This document shows, one piece after another, positions 1 through 6,676 of a DNA stretch of 9,110 bases; the stretch's first letter is position 1; each line of letters begins with the position of its first letter. Origin of the DNA: Eubacterium sp. (GTDB lineage: Bacteria; Bacillota; Clostridia; Lachnospirales; Lachnospiraceae); assembly GCA_017445525.1 (NCBI GenBank), contig JAFSTZ010000301.1, positions 1-9,110 on the forward strand. Reading direction: 5' to 3'. The notes under the pieces are model-generated. The model ran no database searches and had not been told where the DNA came from. It worked only from the letters and a program-made list of their open reading frames with translations. The translations under genes and the position numbers were made by a program.

Positions 1-308
1 ACGGATACGGACTGCTGCCATCTAAGGTTCTATCGATGTATATACTCCATGAAGCACCGGAGGAAAAGTTCTGCGATGTTGCCGATGATTATATAAAAAG
101 AGTCAAGGAACAGAGCCCGTCAAAGCTAAGCGTTATAAGAAAGTCCAGAGGACTGTCCCAGCGTGAACTGGCAGAGTCCTCCGGAGTTGCATTACGTATG
201 ATACAGTTGTATGAGCAAAAACAGAATGATATATCCAAGGCGCAGGCCAGGACATTGGCTTACCTCAGCGCTGTGTTAGGGTGCAGCATAGAGGATCTGA
301 TCGATTGA
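1..308 (+). CDS. XRE-family helix-turn-helix protein, C-terminal part (5' end outside window)
   Basis: This is the C-terminal part of a DNA-binding protein. The first in-window ATG is at 36, but the frame is open upstream to base 3 (reading GYGLLPSKVLS before that Met) and no ribosome binding site precedes 36, so I read it as the 3' end of a longer gene. The last 60 or so residues form an XRE/Cro-type HTH: 'LSVIRKSRGLSQRELAESSG' is helix 1 and the start of helix 2, 'ALRMIQLYEQ' is the recognition helix region, and the domain ends in 'LGCSIEDLID'. From memory, Clostridia have about 200-residue proteins with a conserved N-terminal region ending in a similar 'MYHxxHE' segment followed by this same HTH; here 'MYILHE' fits. 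The target and ligand are unknown. The stop codon abuts the stop of the convergent gene. The HTH call is firm; the missing N-terminus is strongly inferred. Confidence 0.85.
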   Translation, partial: GYGLLPSKVLSMYILHEAPEEKFCDVADDYIKRVKEQSPSKLSVIRKSRGLSQRELAESSGVALRMIQLYEQKQNDISKAQARTLAYLSAVLGCSIEDLID

Positions 309-3300
309 TCACGCTTCTTTGTCCAGTTGATCCGTTGCTGTAGCAAGCATCAGCTTGATACGGTTGAGCTGGTTTACCTCACTGGCGCCGGGATCGTAGT
401 CCACGGCAACTATGTTTGCACCCGGGAAGGACTTGCGGAGCTGCTTAATAACTCCTTTGCCTACCACGTGGTTCGGCAGGCACCCGAAAGGCTGTGTACA
501 AACGATGTTTGGTACGCCGGAGTGCAAAAGCTCTATCATCTCACCTGTCAGGAACCATCCTTCACCTGTCTGGTTACCCGGTGAAACAAAAGGTGCTGCA
601 TAGTCCATCAGCGTGAATATATCCGGCGGCGCATCAAAGCGCTTACTCTCTTTCAAAAGCTTGATCATCGGACGACGGTATTTCTCCAGAGCCCAGTTAG
701 CAAGCTCACCGAGTACCTTGCCTGTCTTGCCGTGCCCCAGATGATCAGACTGGAACACTGTATCCACCGAGCTGTACATAAAGAAGTCAAGCATGTCCGG
801 AACGACAGCCTCGGCTCCCTCTCTCTCGAGGAGATCTACGACATAGTTGTTGGCAGCAGGAAGGTACTTTACAAGTATCTCACCTACTATGCCGACTCTC
901 GGTTTCTTCACTGATTCATCAAGCTCTATGGTATCGAAATCATGTATGATCCCGGCTATATTTTTCTTGAATCTTGCGTGGTTCGGCTTCTCGGATTCGG
1001 CGATACACTCGGGCAGCCATTTCTGATGAAGAGCCTCCACTGATCCCTTAACCTTCTCATAAGGTCTTGTCCTGTATATAACCCTCATAAACAGATCGCC
1101 GTAGATCAGAGCATGTATGGCGCGCTTCAGCAGGCCGTAGCCTATGTTGAAGCCCGGGTTTGACTCTACTCCGGCACTCAGTGATATGACCGGGATCTGG
1201 CTCATGCCTGCCTTTCTGAGAGCCCTTCTGATGAATCCTATATAGTTCGTCGCTCTGCAGCCGCCGCCGGTCTGTGTGATGATGAGAGCCGTGCGGTCGA
1301 GGTCGTACTCACCCGAGTGGAGAGCCTTCATAAACTGCCCCACAACCAGGAGTGACGGATAGCAGGCGTCGTTGTTTACATACTTGAGTCCGTAGTCCAG
1401 CTCACCTACGCCGGTCGGCATCTGAACCATGTTATAACCGCAGGCACGGAGCGCAGGAACCACGATATCAAAGTGTATTGGCGACATCTGAGGCGCAAGG
1501 ATAGTGTACTCCTTTTTCATATCTTTTGTAAAAATAACACGGTTGTACGAAGCATCCTTGATCTCGCGCTCGTAGCCTTTTCTCTTGCGATCCTTGACCG
1601 CCGAGATGAGAGAGCGTATACGGATACGCGCTGCACCGAGGTTGTTTACCTCGTCTATCTTCAGTACGGTACATATCTTGCCTGAGCCTGTCAGTATATC
1701 GTTTACCTGATCGGTAGTTACGGCGTCCAGACCACAGCCAAAGGAGTTCAGCTGGATCATCTCCAGATCATCCCTTGTCCTGACGTAAGTTGCCGCTGCA
1801 TACAGCCTTGAGTGGTACATCCACTGATCCATGGCTATGGTAGGTCTGTTGATCGGCGTCATATGTGAGATACTGTCCTCAGACAGCACAGCGATGCCAT
1901 ATGAAGTGATAAGCTCGGGGATACCATGGTGGATCTCCGGGTCGATGTGATAAGGTCTTCCGGAGAGGACGATACCCATCGCATTTCTCTCCTCGATCCA
2001 GTGCAAGACCTCCTCACCCTTTTTCATGATGTCCTGTCTGGTGGCGCAGAGCTCTTCCCACGCCTTGTGAGCAGCCTCGCGGATTTCAGCCGGCGCGATG
2101 CCGTTCTCCTTGCTGATATACTTTACGAGCTCGCCGGTGATGGACTTCTCTGTCTCGAAGCTTAAAAATGGATTCTGATATGTGATATCCGGATCAGCAA
2201 GCTCCTCGACGTTGTTCTTGATGTTCTCACCGTATGAGGTGACGATCGGGCAGTTGTAGTGGTTGCCCGAACCCTCGAACTCATTTCTCTCATAGGGCAC
2301 GCAGGGGTAGAAGATATACTTTACGTTCTGTTTCAGAAGCCACATGATATGTCCGTGAGCGAGCTTCGCAGGATAGCACTCTGACTCGCTGGGGATAGAC
2401 TCGATGCCGAGCGTATAGATGTTTCTGCTTGACGGCGGGGAGACTATCACGCGGTATCCGAGTTCCGTGAAAAATGTGAACCAGAACGGATAGTTTTCAT
2501 ACATATTCAGGACTCTCGGTATGCCGACTACGCCCCTGTAGGCCTCGTCAGCCGGGAGCGGTTTGTAATGGTTGAAGAGTCTTTTGTTTTTATACTCGTA
2601 GAGGTTCGGTATGTCTTTGTTAGTTCTCTCTTTGCCGAGTCCCCTCTCGCAACGGTTTCCGGATATAAATTGTCTGCCGCCGGTAAATCTGTTGATAGTG
2701 AGCAGGCAGTTGTTTGTACAGCCCTTACATCTGGACATCGTCGAGTCGAAGCGCAGATCGATGATATCATCGAGAGAGAGCATGGTGGTTTCATCGCCCT
2801 TTTCGTAGTGCTCTCTGGCGATCAGAGCTGCACCGAATGCTCCCATGATACCGGCGATGTCAGGTCTGACAGCCTTGCATCCGGAAACTCTCTCAAAACT
2901 CCTCAGTACAGCATCGTTGTAGAAGGTTCCGCCCTGCACTACGACGTTGGTTCCGAGATCCTTGGGATCAGTCAGCTTGATGACCTTGAGCAGCGCATTT
3001 TTGATGACAGAGATCGCAAGTCCGGCAGAGATATCCTCGACTGTCGCACCTTCCTTCTGTGCCTGCTTGACCTTGGAGTTCATGAAGACGGTACAGCGGG
3101 ACCCCAGATCTATCGGGTTTTGGGCAAAGAGCGCCATCTTTGCAAAGTCTTTTACATCGTGACCAAGTGATCTCGCAAAGGTCTCTATAAATGATCCGCA
3201 GCCCGATGAGCACGCTTCGTTCAGCTGCACCGAGTCGACGGAGTTATCTTTGATCTTGATACACTTCATATCCTGTCCGCCGATGTCGAGGATGCAGTCT

Positions 3301-4532
3301 ACATCCGGCTCAAAGAACTGAGCGGCGTAGTAGTGCGATACTGTCTCGACCTCGCCTTCGTCAAGCATCAGAGCGGACTTGATCAGAGCCTCGCCGTAGC
3401 CGGTGGAACAGGATCTGACGATCTCTACGCCTTCGGGGAGACGCTCTTTTATCTCTTTCATAGCCCTGATGGTGGTTTTCAGCGGGCTTCCGTTGTTGTT
3501 ATCATAGAACGAGTACAGCAGCTCGCCATCTTCGCCGACCAGAGCAACCTTGGTGGTTGTTGAGCCGGCGTCTATGCCGAGGAATACATCTCCCTCATAA
3601 GTGGAGAGATCACCCTTTATAACATCGTGTTCACTGTGCTTTTTTATAAACTCATCGTACTCGGCCTGATCCTTGAAAAGAGGCTCCATACGCTCGACCT
3701 CGAACTGGAGGTGTATCTCTCCGGAAAGCAGGTTGAGAAGTTTTTTAAGTGTTGTCGGCTTCTCTCCGGCAGCATTCATAGCGGCTCCGCTGGCTGCAAA
3801 GAGATGTGAGTTATCCGGCGCAATGATGTACTCGTCTGTCAGGTTCAGTGTACGGATAAAAGCAGCCTTCAGCTCCGTGAGGAAGTGGAGCGGACCACCC
3901 AAAAATGCCACATGCCCCCTGATGGGCTTGCCGCAGGCGAGACCTGATATGGTCTGATTGACAACTGCCTGGAAGATGGATGCTGCCAGATCCTCCTTGG
4001 CAGCGCCTTCATTTATCAAAGGCTGTATATCTGTTTTGGCGAAAACACCGCACCTTGCAGCGATGGGGTATATCGCCTGATATGTTTTTGCATACTCGTT
4101 GAGTCCGGCCGCATCGGTCTTTAGCAGGCTTGCCATCTGGTCTATAAATGATCCCGTGCCTCCCGCGCAGATACCGTTCATACGCTGCTCGATACCGTCG
4201 GTGAAGTATATGATCTTGGCGTCCTCACCGCCGAGCTCTATGGCAACGTCGGTCTGAGGAGCGTAGTCCTTCAGCGCAGTCGCTACCGAGAAGACCTCCT
4301 GGACAAAAGGAATGTCTAAGTGGCTTGCGATGGACAGACCGCCGGATCCCGTGATCATCGGATCGATGTCTTTTTCGCCGAGTTCGTCAACTGCCTTGCT
4401 TATGATATCGCGCAGTGTTTCCTGTATGTTGGCAAAGTGACGCTCGTATGCCGAGAAGATGATCCGGTTGTCATCGTCGAGAATAGCGATTTTAACGGTA
4501 GTTGAGCCTATATCTATACCAAGTCGAAGCAT
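309..4532 (-). CDS. Fused 2-hydroxyacyl-CoA dehydratase activase / dehydratase-like protein (BadF/BadG/BcrA/BcrD ATPase, DUF2229)
   Basis: Likely a cytoplasmic ATP-dependent, iron-sulfur low-potential electron-transfer protein of the 2-hydroxyacyl-CoA dehydratase activase (archerase) family. There are two actin/Hsp70-fold ATPase domains: residues 1-254 ([10 protein letters not shown] at 5-14, ELGGEDAK at 99-106) and 316-575 ([10 protein letters not shown] at 319-328, DIGGQDMK at 416-423). Each keeps the activase cysteine pair (C122/C161 and C441/C480), spaced 39 apart as in HgdC. Residues 602-628 hold a cysteine cluster (C602, C605, C609, C628). Residues 668-985 are the DUF2229/COG3580-type region and about 1000-1400 the COG3581-type region; both resemble dehydratase subunits, with CYP and FGC cysteines. 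The start is ATG at 4532 with GGAGG at 4538-4542. A length near 1400 residues is usual for this fused family. No separate HgdA/HgdB-type genes adjoin it. The in vivo substrate is unknown; family assignment is secure, exact reaction is not. Confidence 0.9.
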   Translation of the reverse strand: MLRLGIDIGSTTVKIAILDDDNRIIFSAYERHFANIQETLRDIISKAVDELGEKDIDPMITGSGGLSIASHLDIPFVQEVFSVATALKDYAPQTDVAIELGGEDAKIIYFTDGIEQRMNGICAGGTGSFIDQMASLLKTDAAGLNEYAKTYQAIYPIAARCGVFAKTDIQPLINEGAAKEDLAASIFQAVVNQTISGLACGKPIRGHVAFLGGPLHFLTELKAAFIRTLNLTDEYIIAPDNSHLFAASGAAMNAAGEKPTTLKKLLNLLSGEIHLQFEVERMEPLFKDQAEYDEFIKKHSEHDVIKGDLSTYEGDVFLGIDAGSTTTKVALVGEDGELLYSFYDNNNGSPLKTTIRAMKEIKERLPEGVEIVRSCSTGYGEALIKSALMLDEGEVETVSHYYAAQFFEPDVDCILDIGGQDMKCIKIKDNSVDSVQLNEACSSGCGSFIETFARSLGHDVKDFAKMALFAQNPIDLGSRCTVFMNSKVKQAQKEGATVEDISAGLAISVIKNALLKVIKLTDPKDLGTNVVVQGGTFYNDAVLRSFERVSGCKAVRPDIAGIMGAFGAALIAREHYEKGDETTMLSLDDIIDLRFDSTMSRCKGCTNNCLLTINRFTGGRQFISGNRCERGLGKERTNKDIPNLYEYKNKRLFNHYKPLPADEAYRGVVGIPRVLNMYENYPFWFTFFTELGYRVIVSPPSSRNIYTLGIESIPSESECYPAKLAHGHIMWLLKQNVKYIFYPCVPYERNEFEGSGNHYNCPIVTSYGENIKNNVEELADPDITYQNPFLSFETEKSITGELVKYISKENGIAPAEIREAAHKAWEELCATRQDIMKKGEEVLHWIEERNAMGIVLSGRPYHIDPEIHHGIPELITSYGIAVLSEDSISHMTPINRPTIAMDQWMYHSRLYAAATYVRTRDDLEMIQLNSFGCGLDAVTTDQVNDILTGSGKICTVLKIDEVNNLGAARIRIRSLISAVKDRKRKGYEREIKDASYNRVIFTKDMKKEYTILAPQMSPIHFDIVVPALRACGYNMVQMPTGVGELDYGLKYVNNDACYPSLLVVGQFMKALHSGEYDLDRTALIITQTGGGCRATNYIGFIRRALRKAGMSQIPVISLSAGVESNPGFNIGYGLLKRAIHALIYGDLFMRVIYRTRPYEKVKGSVEALHQKWLPECIAESEKPNHARFKKNIAGIIHDFDTIELDESVKKPRVGIVGEILVKYLPAANNYVVDLLEREGAEAVVPDMLDFFMYSSVDTVFQSDHLGHGKTGKVLGELANWALEKYRRPMIKLLKESKRFDAPPDIFTLMDYAAPFVSPGNQTGEGWFLTGEMIELLHSGVPNIVCTQPFGCLPNHVVGKGVIKQLRKSFPGANIVAVDYDPGASEVNQLNRIKLMLATATDQLDKEA

Positions 4533-4537
4533 GATTT

Positions 4538-4542
4538 CCTCC
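4538..4542 (-). promoter_or_regulatory. Ribosome binding site of the activase/dehydratase fusion
   Basis: The minus strand reads CGGAGGAAATC directly before the ATG. The GGAGG core lies five bases from the start codon and fixes ATG at 4532 as the start. Confidence 0.85.
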
Positions 4543-4586
4543 GTTTCATTTCTTCATATAATAAAGTGTTACGCATATGAACAAAG

Positions 4587-4615
4587 ATTATAACCTATTT
4601 TTATATAAAAATCAA
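4587..4615 (-). promoter_or_regulatory. Sigma-A type promoter for the activase/dehydratase fusion gene
   Basis: Read on the minus strand: -35 TTGATT (4610-4615), a 17-base spacer, and a perfect -10 TATAAT (4587-4592). Transcription should start near 4580, giving a leader of about 48 bases before the ATG at 4532. The -35 matches the consensus at four of six positions. The spacer is very AT-rich. Not tested; inferred from consensus fit, spacing and position. Confidence 0.75.
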
Positions 4616-4624
4616 GTGCTAATT

Positions 4625-4661
4625 GCATATTTGATCACAATGTTTTGTTTGACAAATATGC
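4625..4661. repeat. 9-bp perfect inverted repeat in the divergent promoter region, possible operator
   Basis: GCATATTTG at 4625-4633 is repeated inverted as CAAATATGC at 4653-4661, with 19 bases between the arms and 28 bp between arm centres. The right arm overlaps the last bases of the rightward -35 box (4649-4654) and the spacer; the left arm lies just upstream of the leftward -35. A related GCATAT also occurs at 4573-4578. The position would suit a repressor that controls one or both promoters. The repeat is seen directly; the operator role is inference, and in AT-rich DNA it could be chance. Confidence 0.4.
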
Positions 4662-4677
4662 TCAAAAAGGCTATAAT
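4649..4677 (+). promoter_or_regulatory. Consensus sigma-A promoter for the corA-like gene
   Basis: TTGACA (4649-4654), a spacer of exactly 17 bases, then TATAAT (4672-4677): a perfect match to the consensus in both hexamers. Transcription should start near 4684, leaving a leader of about 29 bases before the GTG at 4713. This predicts strong constitutive expression unless a repressor intervenes; the right arm of the local inverted repeat overlaps it. Confidence 0.9.
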
Positions 4678-4698
4678 ACAACTATCTATGTCATCAGC

Positions 4699-4708
4699 AA
4701 GGGGGTGA
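4699..4708 (+). promoter_or_regulatory. Strong ribosome binding site that selects a GTG start
   Basis: AAGGGGGTGA matches the ideal AAGGAGGTGA at nine of ten positions, and its G-run ends seven bases before GTG at 4713. It supports the GTG over the next in-frame ATG (4761), which has no comparable upstream site. Confidence 0.85.
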
Positions 4709-4712
4709 GCGC

Positions 4713-5642
4713 GTGATAACGATATACAGATCTGATGAGGATCAGCAGTTGACTGAGATCATGAAGCCCGAGGAAGGTTGCTGGATATCGGTGGTCAAAC
4801 CCTCGTCTGATGAACTTGAGATGCTTCAGGAGATCACGGAGATCGATGCAGATGACTTGAAGGCACCGCTCGACCTTGAGGAGCGTTCGAGACTTATGCT
4901 TGAGAACGAATATACCATGGTTCTCGTAGATATCCCGACGCATGATGAGGAGGATCACTACGAGACTATCCCGCTGGGTATTTATCTGACAAAAGACTTT
5001 ATCATTACGATATGCCTGCAGGATTCGTCAATCCTCAGATCCTTTGCCAAGCAGAGAGTGAAAGAGTTTTATACCTTCAAGAGGACCAGATTTCTCTTTC
5101 AGCTTTTGTATAGAAATGCCACGACTTACTTAAGATATCTGCGTATCATAGACAGGAAGAGTGACAAGATAGAGGAGCAGTTGCAGAAGTCACAGAAGAA
5201 CAGCGAACTTTTGGAACTGATGGGACTTGAAAAATCACTGGTTTACTTCACTACATCACTAAGGTCAAACGAGGTGGTGCTTGAGAAGCTTCTACGCACG
5301 GATAAGGTAAAGAAGTATCCTGACGATGAGGATCTGCTGGAGGATGTCATCGTCGAGAATAAGCAGGCCATCGAGATGGCGAATATCTACACCGGGATCC
5401 TGAATGGTGTGATGGGGACATTTGCCTCTGTCATATCGAACAATCAGAACGGCGTTATGAAGGTGCTGGCCATCATGACCATCGTGCTGTCTATACCGAC
5501 GATCATATCGGGATTCTACGGGATGAACTTTGACAATATCCCGTTTGCTCATGAACCGATGGGGTTTATTATCACCATCGCAGTGGCGTTTGTCATATCA
5601 GGCGGTATAGCTTTTATCCTGTATAAGAAGAATATCTTGTAG
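4713..5642 (+). CDS. corA: CorA-family divalent metal cation (Mg2+) transporter
   Basis: Inner-membrane channel-type transporter expected to form a pentamer and carry Mg2+, or possibly Co2+/Ni2+, down the membrane potential. The 309-residue length is normal. Residues 1-240 form the cytoplasmic part, acidic and then largely helical, including the long stalk helix (about 200-250). Two C-terminal membrane segments follow, at about 250-268 and 284-304, and the chain ends in a short basic tail (YKKNIL). The family signature GMN is intact at 270-272 within 'SGFYGMNFDNIPF', at the end of TM1. The outer loop reads 'DNIPFAHEPMG' in place of the classical MPEL loop, as is common in Bacillota paralogs, so cation preference cannot be read from sequence. 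The start is GTG. It has its own consensus promoter and lies divergent to the activase gene. No Mg2+-sensing leader fits in the 29-base 5' UTR. Confidence 0.93.
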   Translation: MITIYRSDEDQQLTEIMKPEEGCWISVVKPSSDELEMLQEITEIDADDLKAPLDLEERSRLMLENEYTMVLVDIPTHDEEDHYETIPLGIYLTKDFIITICLQDSSILRSFAKQRVKEFYTFKRTRFLFQLLYRNATTYLRYLRIIDRKSDKIEEQLQKSQKNSELLELMGLEKSLVYFTTSLRSNEVVLEKLLRTDKVKKYPDDEDLLEDVIVENKQAIEMANIYTGILNGVMGTFASVISNNQNGVMKVLAIMTIVLSIPTIISGFYGMNFDNIPFAHEPMGFIITIAVAFVISGGIAFILYKKNIL

Positions 5643-5737
5643 CGCTTTATACTGAGATTTTCATGATATAAATGTGATCTTTTATATGTAAAAAAGAAGA
5701 TAGTTATTATTATTTCGTAGTATTATTTGGAGGCGAC
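5643..5737. other. AT-rich spacer between corA and the rhomboid-like gene
   Basis: 95 bases, strongly AT-rich. It holds an AT-only inverted repeat (ATATAAA at 5666-5672, TTTATAT at 5681-5687) and the GGAGG ribosome binding site of the next gene at 5729-5733. I find no convincing -35/-10 pair and no hairpin with a T-run, so read-through from corA is plausible but unproven. Confidence 0.6.
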
Positions 5738-6667
5738 ATGAACATAATTGATAAATTGGAGCGTAAGTTCCCGCGGTTTGGCATACCCAACCTGATGAGA
5801 TATGTCATCTGTATAAATATCGCAGGTGCGGTGCTGGGGCTTCTTGATGCTGTAAATGCTTTCGGTGTTCCGATCTATGCGAATTATCTCAGTCTGGATT
5901 TCTACCAGATCGCACATGGACAGGTGTGGAGACTCATCACATTTTTATTGTATCCGGTTTATGATCTCGCAGGTCGCAGTATGTTTATAAATCTTATATG
6001 GTTTGCGCTGTGGGCCTATCTCTATCTGACTTTCGGAACGGCTCTGGAGAGAGCTTGGGGTAAGTTCAGATTCACTATTTTCTATATAGGCGGAATCATC
6101 TTTATCATACTTGCAACACTTGTTTTTTATCTGGTGAATGTATCGATCTACGGATCCGGAAGTTCGGAGCTGTTCGGTATTATGATCGGTTCGTCGGTCA
6201 CGCTTGAGTATCTGAATGAAACGGTATTTCTCGCATATGCGCTGTTGATGCCTGACATGCAGTTTTTGTTGTACTTCATCATACCGATCAAGGCAAAGTG
6301 GCTGGCTTATGTATCTCTTGGCCTCCTCGGCTTTAACTTCGTTATGTTTTTGATCAGAGGTCAGTACTATGGTATCGCACTGATAGTGGGAGCGATGATC
6401 AACTTTTGCATCTTTTACTTCCTCGGGAGAGGCAAGCAGAGTATCAAAGGACAGTACGAGCAGCATAGGCGAAAACAGGAGTTCCAGCGTGCAACCCGCC
6501 GGCCTGTCGAGCCTTCATCCGGTGGCCGGTCTACGATGCATAGGTGCGCTATCTGCGGCCGCACAGAACTCGACGATCCGCGCCTCGAGTTCCGCTACTG
6601 CTCCAAGTGCAACGGTAGCTACGAGTATTGCTCGGATCACTTATTTTCACATACACATGTTCAGTAG
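5738..6667 (+). CDS. Rhomboid-like six-TM membrane protein, probably non-catalytic, with C-terminal zinc-ribbon-like tail
   Basis: Integral membrane protein with about six hydrophobic segments (roughly 20-40, 62-98, 109-134, 160-180, 185-205, 210-229) and a basic cytoplasmic linker (230-262). The rhomboid-like features are 'GQVWRLITFLLYP' (61-73), 'FGTALERAWGK' (99-109) and 'IPIKAKW' (182-188). The catalytic Ser of the GxSG motif is not found: aligning by eye 'YLNETVFLAYALLMP' with the rhomboid TM4 puts Asn160 there. The TM6 His position appears to be Tyr211. It therefore looks like a rhomboid/derlin-type pseudoprotease that binds or escorts membrane clients. The tail (268-309) has C270-x2-C273, C288-x2-C291, C298-x2-H301 and H305/H307, fitting one or two zinc sites. 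The start is ATG with GGAGG four bases upstream. The fold assignment is moderate; the function is unknown. Confidence 0.65.
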   Translation: MNIIDKLERKFPRFGIPNLMRYVICINIAGAVLGLLDAVNAFGVPIYANYLSLDFYQIAHGQVWRLITFLLYPVYDLAGRSMFINLIWFALWAYLYLTFGTALERAWGKFRFTIFYIGGIIFIILATLVFYLVNVSIYGSGSSELFGIMIGSSVTLEYLNETVFLAYALLMPDMQFLLYFIIPIKAKWLAYVSLGLLGFNFVMFLIRGQYYGIALIVGAMINFCIFYFLGRGKQSIKGQYEQHRRKQEFQRATRRPVEPSSGGRSTMHRCAICGRTELDDPRLEFRYCSKCNGSYEYCSDHLFSHTHVQ

Positions 6668-6670
6668 GAG
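6666..6670 (+). promoter_or_regulatory. Ribosome binding site overlapping the upstream stop codon
   Basis: AGGAG begins inside the TAG stop (6665-6667) of the rhomboid-like gene and sits six bases before ATG at 6677. Only nine bases separate the two genes, so translation is probably coupled and the two are co-transcribed. Confidence 0.8.
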
Positions 6671-6676
6671 TAAAAA

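Noticed and set aside
2568..3170. 200-codon open frame on the plus strand
   Set aside because: It lies entirely antisense to the conserved second ATPase domain of the activase gene and has no ribosome binding site or recognisable domain; it is a shadow of the codon pattern.
309..4532. Possibility that the 4.2-kb leftward frame is an artefactual fusion of several genes
   Set aside because: The frame is continuous, conserved motifs occur in order along it, and about 1400 residues is the normal length of this fused family.
4631..4644. FNR/CRP-like half site TTGATCACAA
   Set aside because: Only one half matches (TTGAT); the second half ATCAA is absent and the CRP pattern TGTGA-N6-TCACA is not met.
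5666..5687. AT-only inverted repeat as a rho-independent terminator after corA
   Set aside because: The 7-bp stem has no GC pairs and is followed by A residues rather than a T-run on the plus strand.
5700..5728. TATTAT hexamers as a separate promoter for the rhomboid-like gene
   Set aside because: Several AT-rich -10-like strings exist but none has a credible -35 at 16-18 bases, so no promoter is called.
5945..6466. 173-codon open frame on the minus strand
   Set aside because: It is antisense to the membrane core of the rhomboid-like gene; the charged, His-rich translation is what the complement of hydrophobic codons gives.
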